Below are positions 7,192 through 16,218 of a stretch of 44,212 bases of DNA, piece after piece. The stretch's first letter is position 1. Each line of letters opens with the position of its first letter. The notes under the pieces were generated by a model. That model was not told the DNA's origin, did not search any database, and saw only the letters and a program-made list of their open reading frames with translations. This stretch comes from Leptolyngbyaceae cyanobacterium HOT.MB2.61 (GTDB lineage: Bacteria > Cyanobacteriota > Cyanobacteriia > Leptolyngbyales > Leptolyngbyaceae), in contig JAIMBL010000014.1 of the NCBI GenBank assembly GCA_023511615.1, positions 1 through 44,212 of the forward strand, written 5' to 3'. A program made the translations under genes and the position numbers.

Positions 7192-8097
7192 ATGCCATCT
7201 TCAACGCTTAAGTACGCCTATTTTCCCGGCTGTGTCGCACAGGGAGCCTGCCGGGAACTGTATCAATCGACTCAGGCTCTGGCTCAGGCCCTTGGGATTG
7301 AGCTAATTGAGTTGAAAAAAGCTTCCTGCTGTGGTTCCGGCACGTTTAAGGAAGACTCCCAGCTACTGGAAGATACGGTGAACGCCCGTAATATTGCCCT
7401 GGCAGAAGAGTTGAATTTGCCACTGCTGACCCATTGCAGCACCTGCCAGGGGGTGATTGGGCGGGTTGATGAGCGGCTCAAAGACCGGCAGGAATCCAAT
7501 CCGGCCTACATTCAGCAGGTTAACGATCTGCTCAAGAAAGAAGGTTGCTCTCCCTACCGGGGAACCACTGAGGTCAGGCATTTACTGTGGGCACTGGTGG
7601 GGGACTATGGTCTGGAAACTCTTGCCCAGCAAGTCGTCCACAAGCTTGCTGGGCTGAAGTGTGCTGCTTTTTACGGCTGCTACCTGCTGCGAGTCCAGGC
7701 CCACATTCCCTTTGATGACCCTTATGACCCTCAGTCTATGGAGAAGGTATTTCGGGCTGTTGGAGCAACACCTGTTTACTATCGGGGGCGGACTCAGTGC
7801 TGTGGCTGGCCGCTCTCCAGCTATGCAACAGAGCAAGCATTTACGATGGCGGGGATGCATATTCGAGAAGCGATCGCCCAGGGAGCAGATTGTATTGTTA
7901 CACCCTGCCCTCTTTGCCATTTGAATCTGGACTCTCGCCAACCCGAAGTTGAAAAAGTGATTGGGCAAAAGCTCAACCTGCCAATTTTGCACCTGTCTCA
8001 ACTGGTTGCTTTAGCATTAGGCGTCAACCCTCAAGCATTGGGGCTTAATCGTCATATCGTTTCTACACGCCCAGTACTTAAGAAGTTAGAGCTATAG
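7192..8097 (+). CDS. HdrB-like protein with two CCG (cysteine-rich) domains
   Basis: A 301-aa protein with two complete CCG domains, each binding a non-cubane iron-sulfur cluster in characterised members. First: C14 (FPGC), C46-C47 (CCG), C82 and C85 (CSTC). Second: C163 (YGC), C203-C204 (CCGWP), C239 and C242 (CPLC). This matches subunit B of heterodisulfide reductase and the SdhE subunit of archaeal-type succinate dehydrogenases. Cyanobacteria make no methane cofactors, so a role in quinone or thiol/disulfide electron transfer, perhaps with succinate dehydrogenase, is more likely. No HdrA, HdrC or SDH gene is adjacent. The ATG follows a weak ribosome site. Confidence 0.9.
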   Translation: MPSSTLKYAYFPGCVAQGACRELYQSTQALAQALGIELIELKKASCCGSGTFKEDSQLLEDTVNARNIALAEELNLPLLTHCSTCQGVIGRVDERLKDRQESNPAYIQQVNDLLKKEGCSPYRGTTEVRHLLWALVGDYGLETLAQQVVHKLAGLKCAAFYGCYLLRVQAHIPFDDPYDPQSMEKVFRAVGATPVYYRGRTQCCGWPLSSYATEQAFTMAGMHIREAIAQGADCIVTPCPLCHLNLDSRQPEVEKVIGQKLNLPILHLSQLVALALGVNPQALGLNRHIVSTRPVLKKLEL

Positions 8098-8169
8098 GAG
8101 ATGGCTAGTAGAACCTAGCGTAAATCAACCGACCCCATTCTCGAAGCACCAACTGTGGTGGGGCTCTAC

Positions 8170-8300
8170 GAATCGCAAACCCAGGAGAAACTTTGAATGT
8201 CAGGTAACCGACGGTAAAGGTAAATCTCGCACTGCCAAAGTGACTGTCAAGGACGAACAGGGGAATATGGACGCATCGTTTAAATTAACAAATCTTTATC
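8170..8300 (+). pseudogene. Possible remnant of a bacterial Ig/PKD-like domain
   Basis: One frame across 8186-8295 reads FECQVTDGKGKSRTAKVTV then KDEQGN, which has the alternating pattern of Ig-like or cadherin-type surface domains (VTD-G-AKVTV). Just upstream, another frame gives ILEAPTVVGLYES, and the phrase PGETLNV sits one base out of frame. There is no start or ribosome site. The rest of the spacer (8098-8557) has no gene. I read it as a decayed fragment, with low certainty. Confidence 0.25.
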
Positions 8301-8557
8301 TTTCTTTGGTTTTGTTTGCTTTCCCCTGCCCTCCAATGGTTACACCCTTCCCCTCTGTGGTTTTAGACCCTATCCCCTCTTCCAGCTGCTAACCCCTCCA
8401 CAATACGGAAATCTCTTTGAAACTGCGTTTGCAGAACTTGATCCTGTGTTAACTTAAAAGTCGAGTATTTGATTCGGTGGCGTTGTTTGTGAAGGAATAT
8501 TCAACAGGCTTCTCTCCGGATTTAAATCTCTACACTGTGCAATTTCCGGAGATCTCC

Positions 8558-8860
8558 ATGTCAATTTATGTAGGTAACCTTTCCTACGCCGTTACCCAGG
8601 ACGAACTGTCTGCTATCTTTGCTGAGTATGGAACCGTTAAGCGGGTCCAGTTGCCTACAGACCGTGAAACCGGTCGGCCACGAGGCTTTGGCTTCGTGGA
8701 AATGTCAACTGATGACGAAGAAGCGGCTGCCATTGAAGCTCTAGATGGTGCTGAATGGATGGGTCGTGACCTAAAGGTCAACAAAGCTAGACCCCGCGAG
8801 GAGCGTAAACCCGGTGGTAGCTTTGGAGGCAATGCCAGAGGCTACTCCCGCCGCTATTAA
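8558..8860 (+). CDS. Cyanobacterial RRM RNA-binding protein (Rbp type)
   Basis: A 100-aa single-RRM protein. RNP2 is IYVGNL (3-8) and RNP1 is RGFGFVEM (42-49). The RRM fills residues 1-80, followed by a short tail rich in Gly, Arg and Ser (GGSFGGNARGYSRRY). I chose the ATG at 8558 over the longer open frame from 8477: it has GGAG seven bases upstream, and the protein then starts MSIYVGNLSY as in the family. In cyanobacteria such proteins bind mRNA, some are cold-induced, and some guide photosystem mRNAs to thylakoids. The gene stands alone with a long untranslated region upstream, fitting post-transcriptional control (inference). Confidence 0.93.
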   Translation: MSIYVGNLSYAVTQDELSAIFAEYGTVKRVQLPTDRETGRPRGFGFVEMSTDDEEAAAIEALDGAEWMGRDLKVNKARPREERKPGGSFGGNARGYSRRY

Positions 8861-8899
8861 TTCTTTGGGCTTTAGACAAATGGTGCTGAATTGAGGCTG

Positions 8900-8998
8900 G
8901 TGAGCGATGCTCACAAAAAAAATAGGGTTCTTGACTCTGGAGCAGTTAAAGTTCGCCTGATTTGGACTTTTGTATTCAGAGTCAAGAGCTTATTTTTT
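8900..8998. terminator. Large inverted repeat between convergent genes (candidate bidirectional terminator)
   Basis: A small dyad GTGAGC-GAT-GCTCAC (8900-8914) is followed by long arms: A8 with TAGGGTTCTTGACTCTG (8915-8939) against CAGAGTCAAGAGCTTATTTTTT (8977-8998, 22 bases read in two parts: CAGAGTCAAGA and GCTTATTTTTT), enclosing 37 bases. It ends in a T-run on both strands and sits exactly between the RRM gene and potC, which converge. The first dyad resembles the first dyad of repeat family B. Confidence 0.55.
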
Positions 8999-9001
8999 GA
9001 G

Positions 9002-9832
9002 TTACCGGGTTCGCTTCCGTTCACTGCGGAAACGGATATATTCTGCGATGGAGAATACGATTCCCGTTGCCCCAATCAGAACGACACTAAGGGCATTGAT
9101 ATCCGGTTTCACGCCTGTACGAATGCGGCTGAAGATTTCCATGGGCAGGGTGGTAACGCCTCCTCCAGCTGTGAAGCTAGCAATTAAAAAGTCATCCAGG
9201 CTCAGCACAAATGCCAGTAGGCAGCCTGAGAGGATGGCTGGTGCGAGTTCGGGCAATAAAACCTGAACAAATGCCTGAACTTGAGTGGCTCCCAAATCTA
9301 GAGCAGCCTCTTCTAAATGGGGGTTGAGGTCAGTGAGGCGCGTAGAAACTACCCAGGCAATGTAAGACAGGCAGAAAACAACATGGGCTGCGACTACTGT
9401 CCACAGGCTGAGTTGAATGGCTCCGCCACTAAGGGGGATGGCGATCGCGGCTAAGAACACTAATGTAGAGACCGCCATTGCAATATCCGGCACGATTAAT
9501 GGTAGGTAGGCAACTCCCTGATAAATCCCTTTACCCGGAAACCGATAGCGGGCCAGTCCCACTGCCATCAAAGTCCCAATTACGGCAGAAACCGCCACTG
9601 CCAGAACCGCTACTTGCAAACTGGTCGCCAGAGCCGCGAGAATTCGGTTGTCATTGAAGAATTTGATGTACCACTCCCATGTAAACCCCTTCCAACCCGC
9701 ACTGTAGGGCGATTGGTTAAAGCTATAAAATGCCAGGACGGCGATTGGCAAATACATGAACCCAAACATCAGCACGGAAAAGGCTGCCTGCCAGGAGAAA
9801 GGCAATCTAGATTTAGGCTTGTGATGAACCAT
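9002..9832 (-). CDS. potC: Spermidine/putrescine ABC transporter, permease PotC
   Basis: A 276-aa inner-membrane permease with about six hydrophobic helices. The conserved cytoplasmic EAA loop, which contacts the ATPase, is at EEAALDLGATQVQAFVQVLL. The open frame reaches upstream to 10279 but only overlaps potB out of frame; the ATG at 9832 (MVHHKPKSRLPFSW) gives the usual PotC length. It is the last gene of a polyamine uptake operon transcribed potA-potD-potB-potC. It is separated from potB by 182 bp of repetitive spacer (GTTGTTAGT-type runs), which may weaken its expression. The Shine-Dalgarno is poor. Confidence 0.9.
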   Translation of the reverse strand: MVHHKPKSRLPFSWQAAFSVLMFGFMYLPIAVLAFYSFNQSPYSAGWKGFTWEWYIKFFNDNRILAALATSLQVAVLAVAVSAVIGTLMAVGLARYRFPGKGIYQGVAYLPLIVPDIAMAVSTLVFLAAIAIPLSGGAIQLSLWTVVAAHVVFCLSYIAWVVSTRLTDLNPHLEEAALDLGATQVQAFVQVLLPELAPAILSGCLLAFVLSLDDFLIASFTAGGGVTTLPMEIFSRIRTGVKPDINALSVVLIGATGIVFSIAEYIRFRSERKRTR

Positions 9833-10014
9833 GGGAGTTGTTAGTTGTTGGTTGTTAGTTGTTAGTGAGGAGTAAGGAGTAAGGGGTGAAGGGAATTTTG
9901 AGTGATAAGTTTTGAGTGAACATCTAACGCCCGTCGCCTGGTCTTTCACCTTCAGCCCCCTAATTCCTTCCTCAACTCCTCTGCCTGCCCTCAGGCCCCT
10001 CCGCTCCCCTACTT

Positions 10015-10905
10015 CTATCCCCGGAGGGATGAGTCGCCGTATCTGACTTGCAGTGCGATCGCCACACTCACAATCAAGATCAACATCATGCTGAGGGCAG
10101 AGCCGAAGCCCCAGTTTTGGGTTGCTCCCAGAAACTGGTTGTAGATTAATCGGGCGACCGTCATGCTGGAGGCGCCGCCTAACAGTTCCGGGTTCACAAA
10201 ATCGCCCATGCAAGCAATAAAAACCAGCAGGGAGCCTGCCGCAATTCCACTCTTCGCCTGAGGGATGGTAACTTTCCAAAAAGCTTGTTGGGGAGTGGCT
10301 CCCAAATCTGCAGCAGCCTCTAAAAGCCGTCTGTCCAGTTTTTCCAGAGAAGCGTATAAAATCAACACCATGTAGGGCAGAAGGCTATAGGTCATGCCAA
10401 TCAGAACGGCAGGTTCGCGGTTGAGGATATCCAGGGGAGGAATCCCAATCGCCTTCAGCAGGCTGTTGATGACCCCCGTTGGGCGCAGGATGGTAATCCA
10501 GGCGTAGGAGCGTAACAGGGAAGAAGTCCACAATGGCAAAACAAAACCCAGCAGTACCAGATTTTGCCAGCGTTTGGGTACCATCAGGGCAATCCAGTAG
10601 GCGACAGGAAACCCCAGCAGCAGGCAGAGAGCCGTTGAACTAATGGAGAAGAAGAGCGATCGCCCCAAGACCGGCAAGTAGCCAGGCTGAAAGATTTTAA
10701 AGTAGTTGTCTAGGCCAGAAGGGTTAACTACCTGCCCCGGTCGAATTCCTGGCACCAGGCTAAGCTGAAAAATTAACAGCGTGGGGATGACCATCAGCAA
10801 ACTTAACCAGATACCAGCCGGAGCCAGCATCACAAGTGGCTCCAGCCATTTGGGGAAAGTGGCGACCTTTGTTCCGGCCCGATTAGTGAGGGAAGGATTG
10901 CTCAT
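10015..10905 (-). CDS. potB: Spermidine/putrescine ABC transporter, permease PotB
   Basis: A 296-aa binding-protein-dependent permease with about six membrane helices and the EAA loop EAAADLGATPQQAFWKVTIP. The start ATG is preceded by AAGGAC, which overlaps the potD stop region (TAAGGACTATG), so the five-base gap to potD suggests translational coupling. PotB pairs with PotC to form the membrane channel for polyamines. Confidence 0.92.
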   Translation of the reverse strand: MSNPSLTNRAGTKVATFPKWLEPLVMLAPAGIWLSLLMVIPTLLIFQLSLVPGIRPGQVVNPSGLDNYFKIFQPGYLPVLGRSLFFSISSTALCLLLGFPVAYWIALMVPKRWQNLVLLGFVLPLWTSSLLRSYAWITILRPTGVINSLLKAIGIPPLDILNREPAVLIGMTYSLLPYMVLILYASLEKLDRRLLEAAADLGATPQQAFWKVTIPQAKSGIAAGSLLVFIACMGDFVNPELLGGASSMTVARLIYNQFLGATQNWGFGSALSMMLILIVSVAIALQVRYGDSSLRG

Positions 10906-10910
10906 AGTCC

Positions 10911-12035
10911 TTAGCTGCTCGTGAGTTTGGTCCAGTATTGGTCGTATAGCTCAGTGGCTTCTGGCGTTACTGGAATGATCCGCTCGCAGATTTCAATAAT
11001 CTCGTTGGGGGGAAACAAGCTCCTGTCGTCGCGGAGGGGAGCAGGAAGCTGGTCATAGGCCGCCTGGTTGGGGGTCGCGAAGTATAAGCGCTCTGTAACG
11101 TCAACAGCGATCGCCGGTTGCAGCATGAAATTGATCCAGGCATAGGCTGCGTCTGGATTGGGAGCGGTTTTAGGAATTACCATCGTGTCGCTCCAGAGGG
11201 ATGTGCCACTCTTTGGAACCGTATACTTCAAATTCAAACCGGGATTCTCCTTAATCAGTCGCACTGCGTCCGCAGAATAAACCATTGCCAGATAGAGGTC
11301 TCCCGCCAGCAGGCGTTCCTTCCAGGCGTCGGTTGTAAAAGCTGTTATCGCAGGCTTAAGTTTCACCAGCTTTTCGTAAGCCTGCCTGATTTCATCGGGG
11401 TTCGTTGTGTTATAGGAGTAACCAAGGGATTTCAGCGCTGCGCCCATTACCTCCCGCACATCATCAAGCAGGGTAATCCGCCGGTCGAGTTTATCCTGGT
11501 TCTCCCAGAGATAGCGCCAGTCCTCTGGCCCAGGGTTTAAAGTATCAGCATCATACAGTAGACCCGTTGTTCCCCAACTAATCGGAATACTGTGACGGTT
11601 GCCAGGGTCGTAAACTGGATTTTGAAACTTCGGCAGAATATTATCCAGCCCAATCAGGCGCGAACTATCCAGTTCGCTTAAAAAGCCCTTCTCAATCATC
11701 TCTGCTACTTTGTAGTCGGAAGGGTAGATGACGCTATAAATAGCTCCCTTACCAGCCTGAAACGATGCCAGCATGGTTTCGTTGGAATTAAAAATATCTG
11801 GAATCACCCGAATCCCGGTCAGCGTTGCAAAGTCTTCCAGCAAGGGGTCATCCACATAGCTTGACCAGGTGTAGATGTACAGCTCATCCTTATTACCTCG
11901 AGGTTGGGTGGCTGGTCTCACCTCAGCCAACGTCCAACCACAGCCAGACAACCCAAAACCTATCAGGGCTACGCTGGACGCCCGCAAAAACTGACGACGG
12001 GTGAGGGAAGTAGAAGAGGGGATGGTTGAGAGCAC
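10911..12035 (-). CDS. potD: Spermidine/putrescine-binding lipoprotein PotD
   Basis: A 374-aa extracytoplasmic solute-binding protein of the PotD/PotF family. The N-terminus has a twin-arginine-like start (TRRQFLRASS), a hydrophobic stretch and a lipobox-like LSGC at about 29-32, so it may be exported folded and lipid-anchored. The mature part opens with ELYIYTWSSYVDDPLLEDF, as in polyamine-binding proteins, and carries NPDAAYAWINFMLQP near the end. The likely start is GTG at 12035 with no clear ribosome site. It delivers polyamine to PotB/PotC. Confidence 0.9.
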   Translation of the reverse strand: MLSTIPSSTSLTRRQFLRASSVALIGFGLSGCGWTLAEVRPATQPRGNKDELYIYTWSSYVDDPLLEDFATLTGIRVIPDIFNSNETMLASFQAGKGAIYSVIYPSDYKVAEMIEKGFLSELDSSRLIGLDNILPKFQNPVYDPGNRHSIPISWGTTGLLYDADTLNPGPEDWRYLWENQDKLDRRITLLDDVREVMGAALKSLGYSYNTTNPDEIRQAYEKLVKLKPAITAFTTDAWKERLLAGDLYLAMVYSADAVRLIKENPGLNLKYTVPKSGTSLWSDTMVIPKTAPNPDAAYAWINFMLQPAIAVDVTERLYFATPNQAAYDQLPAPLRDDRSLFPPNEIIEICERIIPVTPEATELYDQYWTKLTSS

Positions 12036-12343
12036 GGGAGGGCAGGAACTAGAAGGAGGGAGAAAGAAGAAAAGAGTCAGGGGGGAGGGATTAGGAACCA
12101 GAGGGTGGGTGTCAGTCAGGAGAGGGGGAGAGGGGGAAAGAAAGGGGTTGGCAAGAAAGGGGGACGAGGGAATCAGGGTTTCAAGGGATCAGCGCCCCAT
12201 TTATCGAACATCTTCAACAGGTCACTTATTCCCCATCCAATCCTTTCCTCATCTATTCTGTCGCCTGTCACCTGTCGCCCGTTGCTTGCCACCTCACCCC
12301 TCTCTAACAGTAACAACCAACAACTAACCACTAACCGCTTCCC
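12036..12343. other. Purine/pyrimidine-skewed spacer inside the pot operon
   Basis: 308 bp between potA and potD with no gene. On the + strand, 12040-12185 is strongly purine-rich (runs of GGGAGAGGGGGA type). From 12255 it changes to the CCTGTCGC-type degenerate octamer motif seen in other spacers. I see no terminator or promoter, so the operon is probably continuous across it. Confidence 0.4.
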
Positions 12344-13468
12344 CTATGCAGGAATTGCAATGCAGTCATCAAATGCCCAATGAACGTAGATTGACGTGTC
12401 TGAATCAGGCAGGCTGATGGTATTGGGTTGCATGACAGTGAGGCGATCGCCTGACTCCAGTTCCACCAGGTAATGAACGTGGGTACCCAGATACATTACA
12501 TTAACCAACCGTCCCTCAAATCCATTGATTTGTTCTCCTAGGGGGGAAAGGCTGACCTGAATTTTCTCCGGGCGGACGCTTACAACGACTGAGCCAGAGG
12601 AAGGCGCATTCTCCAATTTGGGTGGCTTCACCTTTAGCTTCAAACCCCGGTCAGTTGTGACCAATAACATCGCTGGATGAACCTCCTCAATCTTGCCAGA
12701 AAAAAGGTTGGTATCCCCGATGAAGTCAGCAACGAAGGCAGTCAGCGGTTGTTCATAAATCTGGTTGGGAGTGTCAATCTGTTCAACCCTGCCCTGGTTC
12801 ATTACCGCAATGCGGTCAGACAAACTGAGGGCTTCTTCCTGGTCATGGGTCACCATCACAAAAGTCAACCCCAGCTCTCGGTGAAGATTGGATAGCTCGA
12901 CCTGCATCTCTTTACGCAGCTTTAAGTCCAATGCTCCCAGGGGTTCATCCAGCAGTACTACCGCAGGTCGATTCACCAGGGCCCTTGCGAGAGCAACCCG
13001 CTGCTGTTGACCGCCGGAAAGTTGGGCCGGGAAACGATTGGCAAATGCTTCCATTTTGACCAACTTGAGGGCTTCTTTCACCCGGTCTTCAATTTCTGCC
13101 CGACCTCGCTTCTTGAGACGGAGCCCGAAGGCAATATTCTCTCGAACCGTTAGATGATTGAACAGAGCGTAGCTTTGAAACACCGTATTCACGGGGCGGC
13201 GGTAAGGGGGTACCTGGGTCATCAACTGCTGCTGGATCAAAACTTCCCCAGCGGATGGAGTTTCAAACCCGGCAATCAACCGGAGCGTGGTAGTTTTACC
13301 ACAACCGGAAGGACCGAGGATACTAAAGAACTCTCCCCGTCGGATACTCAAATCGACCCCCCGGACAGCAGCTTCACCATCGTAGACCTTAAACACTTTT
13401 CGTAACTCAACATCAAACCCGGTGTCCGCTGCCGTGGCGTGCTGATTCTGGACGGCTGTTTGAGACAT
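12344..13468 (-). CDS. potA: Spermidine/putrescine ABC transporter, ATP-binding protein PotA
   Basis: A 374-aa ATPase. Walker A is GPSGCGKTT (52-60), the ABC signature is LSGGQQQRVALARAL (from 150) and Walker B is VVLLDEPLGALD. A C-terminal TOBE-type regulatory domain (about 280-374) carries the family phrase SVRPEKIQVS. I chose ATG 13468 (MSQTAVQN) because AGGGA lies nine bases upstream; an in-frame ATG at 13504 would add 12 residues. It is the first gene of the polyamine operon and energises PotB/PotC. Polyamine rather than another substrate is inferred from the whole operon. Confidence 0.92.
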   Translation of the reverse strand: MSQTAVQNQHATAADTGFDVELRKVFKVYDGEAAVRGVDLSIRRGEFFSILGPSGCGKTTTLRLIAGFETPSAGEVLIQQQLMTQVPPYRRPVNTVFQSYALFNHLTVRENIAFGLRLKKRGRAEIEDRVKEALKLVKMEAFANRFPAQLSGGQQQRVALARALVNRPAVVLLDEPLGALDLKLRKEMQVELSNLHRELGLTFVMVTHDQEEALSLSDRIAVMNQGRVEQIDTPNQIYEQPLTAFVADFIGDTNLFSGKIEEVHPAMLLVTTDRGLKLKVKPPKLENAPSSGSVVVSVRPEKIQVSLSPLGEQINGFEGRLVNVMYLGTHVHYLVELESGDRLTVMQPNTISLPDSDTSIYVHWAFDDCIAIPA

Positions 13469-13794
13469 AATGGTGATTCCCTGAGCGAACTCAACCAGCT
13501 TCATTGATCTTCTGCTAAAGTGGGCGTTTGGGCCTGTGGTTTATTGTATCCACCTGGCACTCGTCGGTAAGCGATTTGAGCAAACGTTAGATTTAGACGA
13601 GATTCAGACTGGCAGATGCAAACTGGCAGATGCTTCCCTAACTACTTGAGATGGGTCCAATTTTCCAGAATGGAATGAAGTCGTATCTTGGATATTAGGT
13701 TGCCCAATCTACTAATTAAAAAGATTACCCTTCAATCTGAACAAAACTTCTCTTTCAATCTCGAACTGGAAGAATTTCGTCGATTTTCGAATCT
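13469..13794. other. Divergent promoter region between potA and mrdA
   Basis: 326 bp without a gene, separating the two divergent transcripts. It contains a short direct repeat (GACTGGCAGATGCA followed by AACTGGCAGATGC, 13607-13632) of unknown meaning and an AT-rich stretch near 13700-13730. Promoters for both genes must lie here, but I cannot assign them firmly. Confidence 0.35.
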
Positions 13795-15612
13795 ATGACC
13801 CTAACTCAACCTGCTTCCAATGTCCCTCAAAAAACTGCTCGCACCGTTGGGCGGGGGTATCAATCAGTTGCCCTGATGCTGTTCATCTCTCTGGTGATGC
13901 TGGGGGGAATTTGTACCCGGTTGGCCTATTTACAGTTGGTGGAGGGCGATCGCAACCGCCAGCTAGCCGACAATAACCGCATTCGCCTGATTCCAAAGCA
14001 GCCAGAGCGGGGCACGATTCGCGATCGGAAGGGAAAGGTTCTGGCAGTCAGTCGTCTGTCCCATTCTGTCTACCTCTGGCCCCTGGCCCAGAAAAAAACA
14101 GAATGGAATCAAACATTCAAGCGGCTGGCCCAACTTCTGAAAATTCCTGAAAGTTACCTTCAGAAACGAATTGAGCAGGCTGGCTATAACTCTCCCTACC
14201 TGATTCGCGTCATGCGTAGCATTAGTCCAGCTCAGGTGACGGCCCTGTCTGAATATGCCAGTGAGCTGGAAGGCGTGCAGGTGGAGCCAGAAGCCGTTCG
14301 CTACTACCCTAATGGTGACCTGGCTGCTCATGTACTGGGGTATACAGGGGAAATGAGCGATCAGGATCTGGAGCGCTACAAAGCGAAGGGATATCGCCTG
14401 GGCGATGTCATCGGGCAGATGGGAATTGAAGCAGCCTATGAAGATTTGCTGCGTGGCGAATGGGGTGGGCAGCAGGTTGAAGTAGATGGCATGGGTCAGG
14501 TGGTGAGGGTTTTAGGTAGAAAGCAGACCCAGGCTGGAAAGAGTATCACTTTGACACTGGATCTGGATGTTCAGAAAGCAGCAGAGGCAGCTCTGGGCGA
14601 TCGCAAGGGAGCAATTGTGGCGATCGACCCTAACAATGGTGCGGTACTGGCGATGGTCAGCCGTCCTGCCTTTGACCCCAACCTCTTTTCTGGTCGTATT
14701 AGTGATGCTCAATGGAAGCGGTTACAGAGTGAAGATCACCCCTTTGTTAACCGGGCCCTTCAGGGATTTCCCCCCGCCAGTACCTTTAAGATCGTAACCA
14801 CCACGGCTGCGCTGGAGTCAGGCAAGTTTAGCCCAGACACAGTTTTGCAAACTTACCCTTCCTTAACCATCGGTGGTATTGAGTTTGGCGACTGGAACCG
14901 GGCAGGCTTCGGTCCACTCGGCTTTGTGGGAGCAATGGCCTGGAGCAGTGATACCTTCTTCTACCAGATTGCGATGGGGGTAGGTGATGAAACATTGATT
15001 CAATGGACTCGCCGCTTTGGATTTGGCCGCAAAACCGGGATTGAGCTATCTTCGGAGGAATCCCCCGGCCTGGTACCGGACGATGCCTGGAAACGGAAAG
15101 AAGTTGGGGAAGGCTGGTTTTTGGGTGATACGGTCAATATGTCAATCGGGCAAGGATTTTTACAAACTTCGCCACTCCAGGTTGCAGTCATGTTTGCAGT
15201 TGCGGCTAATGGGGGCTACTTGGTCAAGCCGCACCTTCTGAAGGACAATGAGTCTTCCCAGAATTGGCGGGAGCCGCTGAACTTGAAACCAGAAACGATT
15301 CGGATCTTACAGGAAGGTCTGCGGGAAGTTGTTTCAAGTGGCACGGGAACCGCACTGAATGTACAGAACTTACCTCCCGTTGCAGGCAAAAGTGGCACTG
15401 CCGAAGATTTTGGGCGTAAAAGCCACACCTGGTTTGGAGCCTATGCTCCTGCAAACAAACCAGAAATCATCGTCGTCGCTTTTGGCGAAAACTCTGGCGG
15501 TGGTGGTGGTTCAGTCGCCGCTCCAATGGTCCGCCAGGTACTGGAAGCCTACTTCCATCCCCATAAGAAGCCTGCGAAGCAAGCAGAAGTGGAAGAGGTG
15601 GTGACGGACTGA
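13795..15612 (+). CDS. mrdA: Penicillin-binding protein 2 (class B, peptidoglycan transpeptidase)
   Basis: A 605-aa bitopic membrane protein: membrane anchor at about 25-46, dimerisation/pedestal domain starting PERGTIRDRKG (70-80), and a C-terminal transpeptidase domain. Active-site motifs: S329-xx-K332 in PPASTFK, SSD at 384-386 (the SxN-equivalent, as in PBP2) and KSGTAE from 532. The KSG form and SSDTFFY favour PBP2 over PBP3/FtsI. It cross-links peptidoglycan for lateral wall growth, normally with RodA, which is not adjacent. The C-terminus is Lys/Glu-rich. It converges on the DUF2358 gene 30 bp away. Confidence 0.92.
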   Translation: MTLTQPASNVPQKTARTVGRGYQSVALMLFISLVMLGGICTRLAYLQLVEGDRNRQLADNNRIRLIPKQPERGTIRDRKGKVLAVSRLSHSVYLWPLAQKKTEWNQTFKRLAQLLKIPESYLQKRIEQAGYNSPYLIRVMRSISPAQVTALSEYASELEGVQVEPEAVRYYPNGDLAAHVLGYTGEMSDQDLERYKAKGYRLGDVIGQMGIEAAYEDLLRGEWGGQQVEVDGMGQVVRVLGRKQTQAGKSITLTLDLDVQKAAEAALGDRKGAIVAIDPNNGAVLAMVSRPAFDPNLFSGRISDAQWKRLQSEDHPFVNRALQGFPPASTFKIVTTTAALESGKFSPDTVLQTYPSLTIGGIEFGDWNRAGFGPLGFVGAMAWSSDTFFYQIAMGVGDETLIQWTRRFGFGRKTGIELSSEESPGLVPDDAWKRKEVGEGWFLGDTVNMSIGQGFLQTSPLQVAVMFAVAANGGYLVKPHLLKDNESSQNWREPLNLKPETIRILQEGLREVVSSGTGTALNVQNLPPVAGKSGTAEDFGRKSHTWFGAYAPANKPEIIVVAFGENSGGGGGSVAAPMVRQVLEAYFHPHKKPAKQAEVEEVVTD

Positions 15613-15642
15613 GGAGTGAAGGAGTTGGGGGAGTATCGCCTT

Positions 15643-16074
15643 TCACCTCACACCTCTTTCTATAAATTGCTTCAGAATTTCTTTAGGTGGACGATCCCAT
15701 GTATCGATATGCTCATTGATAAGTCCATCAGCATTCAGTTTGTAGATCGAGTAGCCGTTGAAGAAAAGTTTAGCTTTCCAAGGAACTCGCAGAATGCCAC
15801 GGACTGTCCAGTCAGCGCGGATGGTATCGGGACTGATGGGTTGAACGTTATGTAAGTCGAAATAGAGTTCGGTAAAAAAGAGCCGCCCGTGGAAGCGCAG
15901 TGTCCAGAAGATGATGCGGTAGCTGAATTTACCTTTGAATTGGTTAACTGGGTCGCGGAAAAAAATGTCCTGGCTGTAGATGTCGTAGGAGATGTCTTTC
16001 TGAAAAAGGGTTGGCAGGTCACGGTTCAGGGTTGCAATCGCCCGCTCAACCTGGGCAGCATATTGGTTAGTCAT
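15643..16074 (-). CDS. DUF2358 domain protein
   Basis: A 143-aa soluble protein. The phrases YSQDIFFRDPVNQFKGKF, YRIIFWTLRFHGRLFFTEL and TIRADWTVRG are typical of DUF2358, a family shared by cyanobacteria and plastid-targeted plant proteins with a probable SnoaL/NTF2-like fold. The function is not established. I chose ATG 16074 (MTNQYAAQVER) over the longer frame from 16188, whose first 38 residues are low-complexity spacer translation. Confidence 0.85.
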   Translation of the reverse strand: MTNQYAAQVERAIATLNRDLPTLFQKDISYDIYSQDIFFRDPVNQFKGKFSYRIIFWTLRFHGRLFFTELYFDLHNVQPISPDTIRADWTVRGILRVPWKAKLFFNGYSIYKLNADGLINEHIDTWDRPPKEILKQFIERGVR

Positions 16075-16218
16075 CGTTATCTTAGAAAGGGATTGTTGGT
16101 TAAGTGAGGTGTGAGGGAGTGATAGGGTGATGGGGTTGGGGGCCGGTTGTTCGTTCACTCCCCCTCCTCTAAGCGGCTGCTCTCCCACCCCTTTCGCCTC
16201 CTCTGCAAGTAACCATTC

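Noticed and set aside
8477-8557. N-terminal extension of the RRM protein to 8477
   Set aside because: The first codon is not ATG with a ribosome site, and the 27 added residues have no RRM character; the ATG at 8558 has GGAG and a family-typical start.
9833-10279. N-terminal extension of PotC through the open frame to 10279
   Set aside because: It overlaps potB out of frame and translates spacer runs; the normal PotC length starts at 9832.
10940-11015. tRNA-like start (GTCGTATAGCTCAGTGG) on the + strand
   Set aside because: It looks like an acceptor/D-arm, but no T-arm or matching acceptor 3' strand follows, and it lies inside the potD coding sequence on the other strand.
16075-16188. Longer DUF2358 protein from 16188
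   Set aside because: The extra residues come from low-complexity spacer; the domain starts at MTNQYAAQVER.
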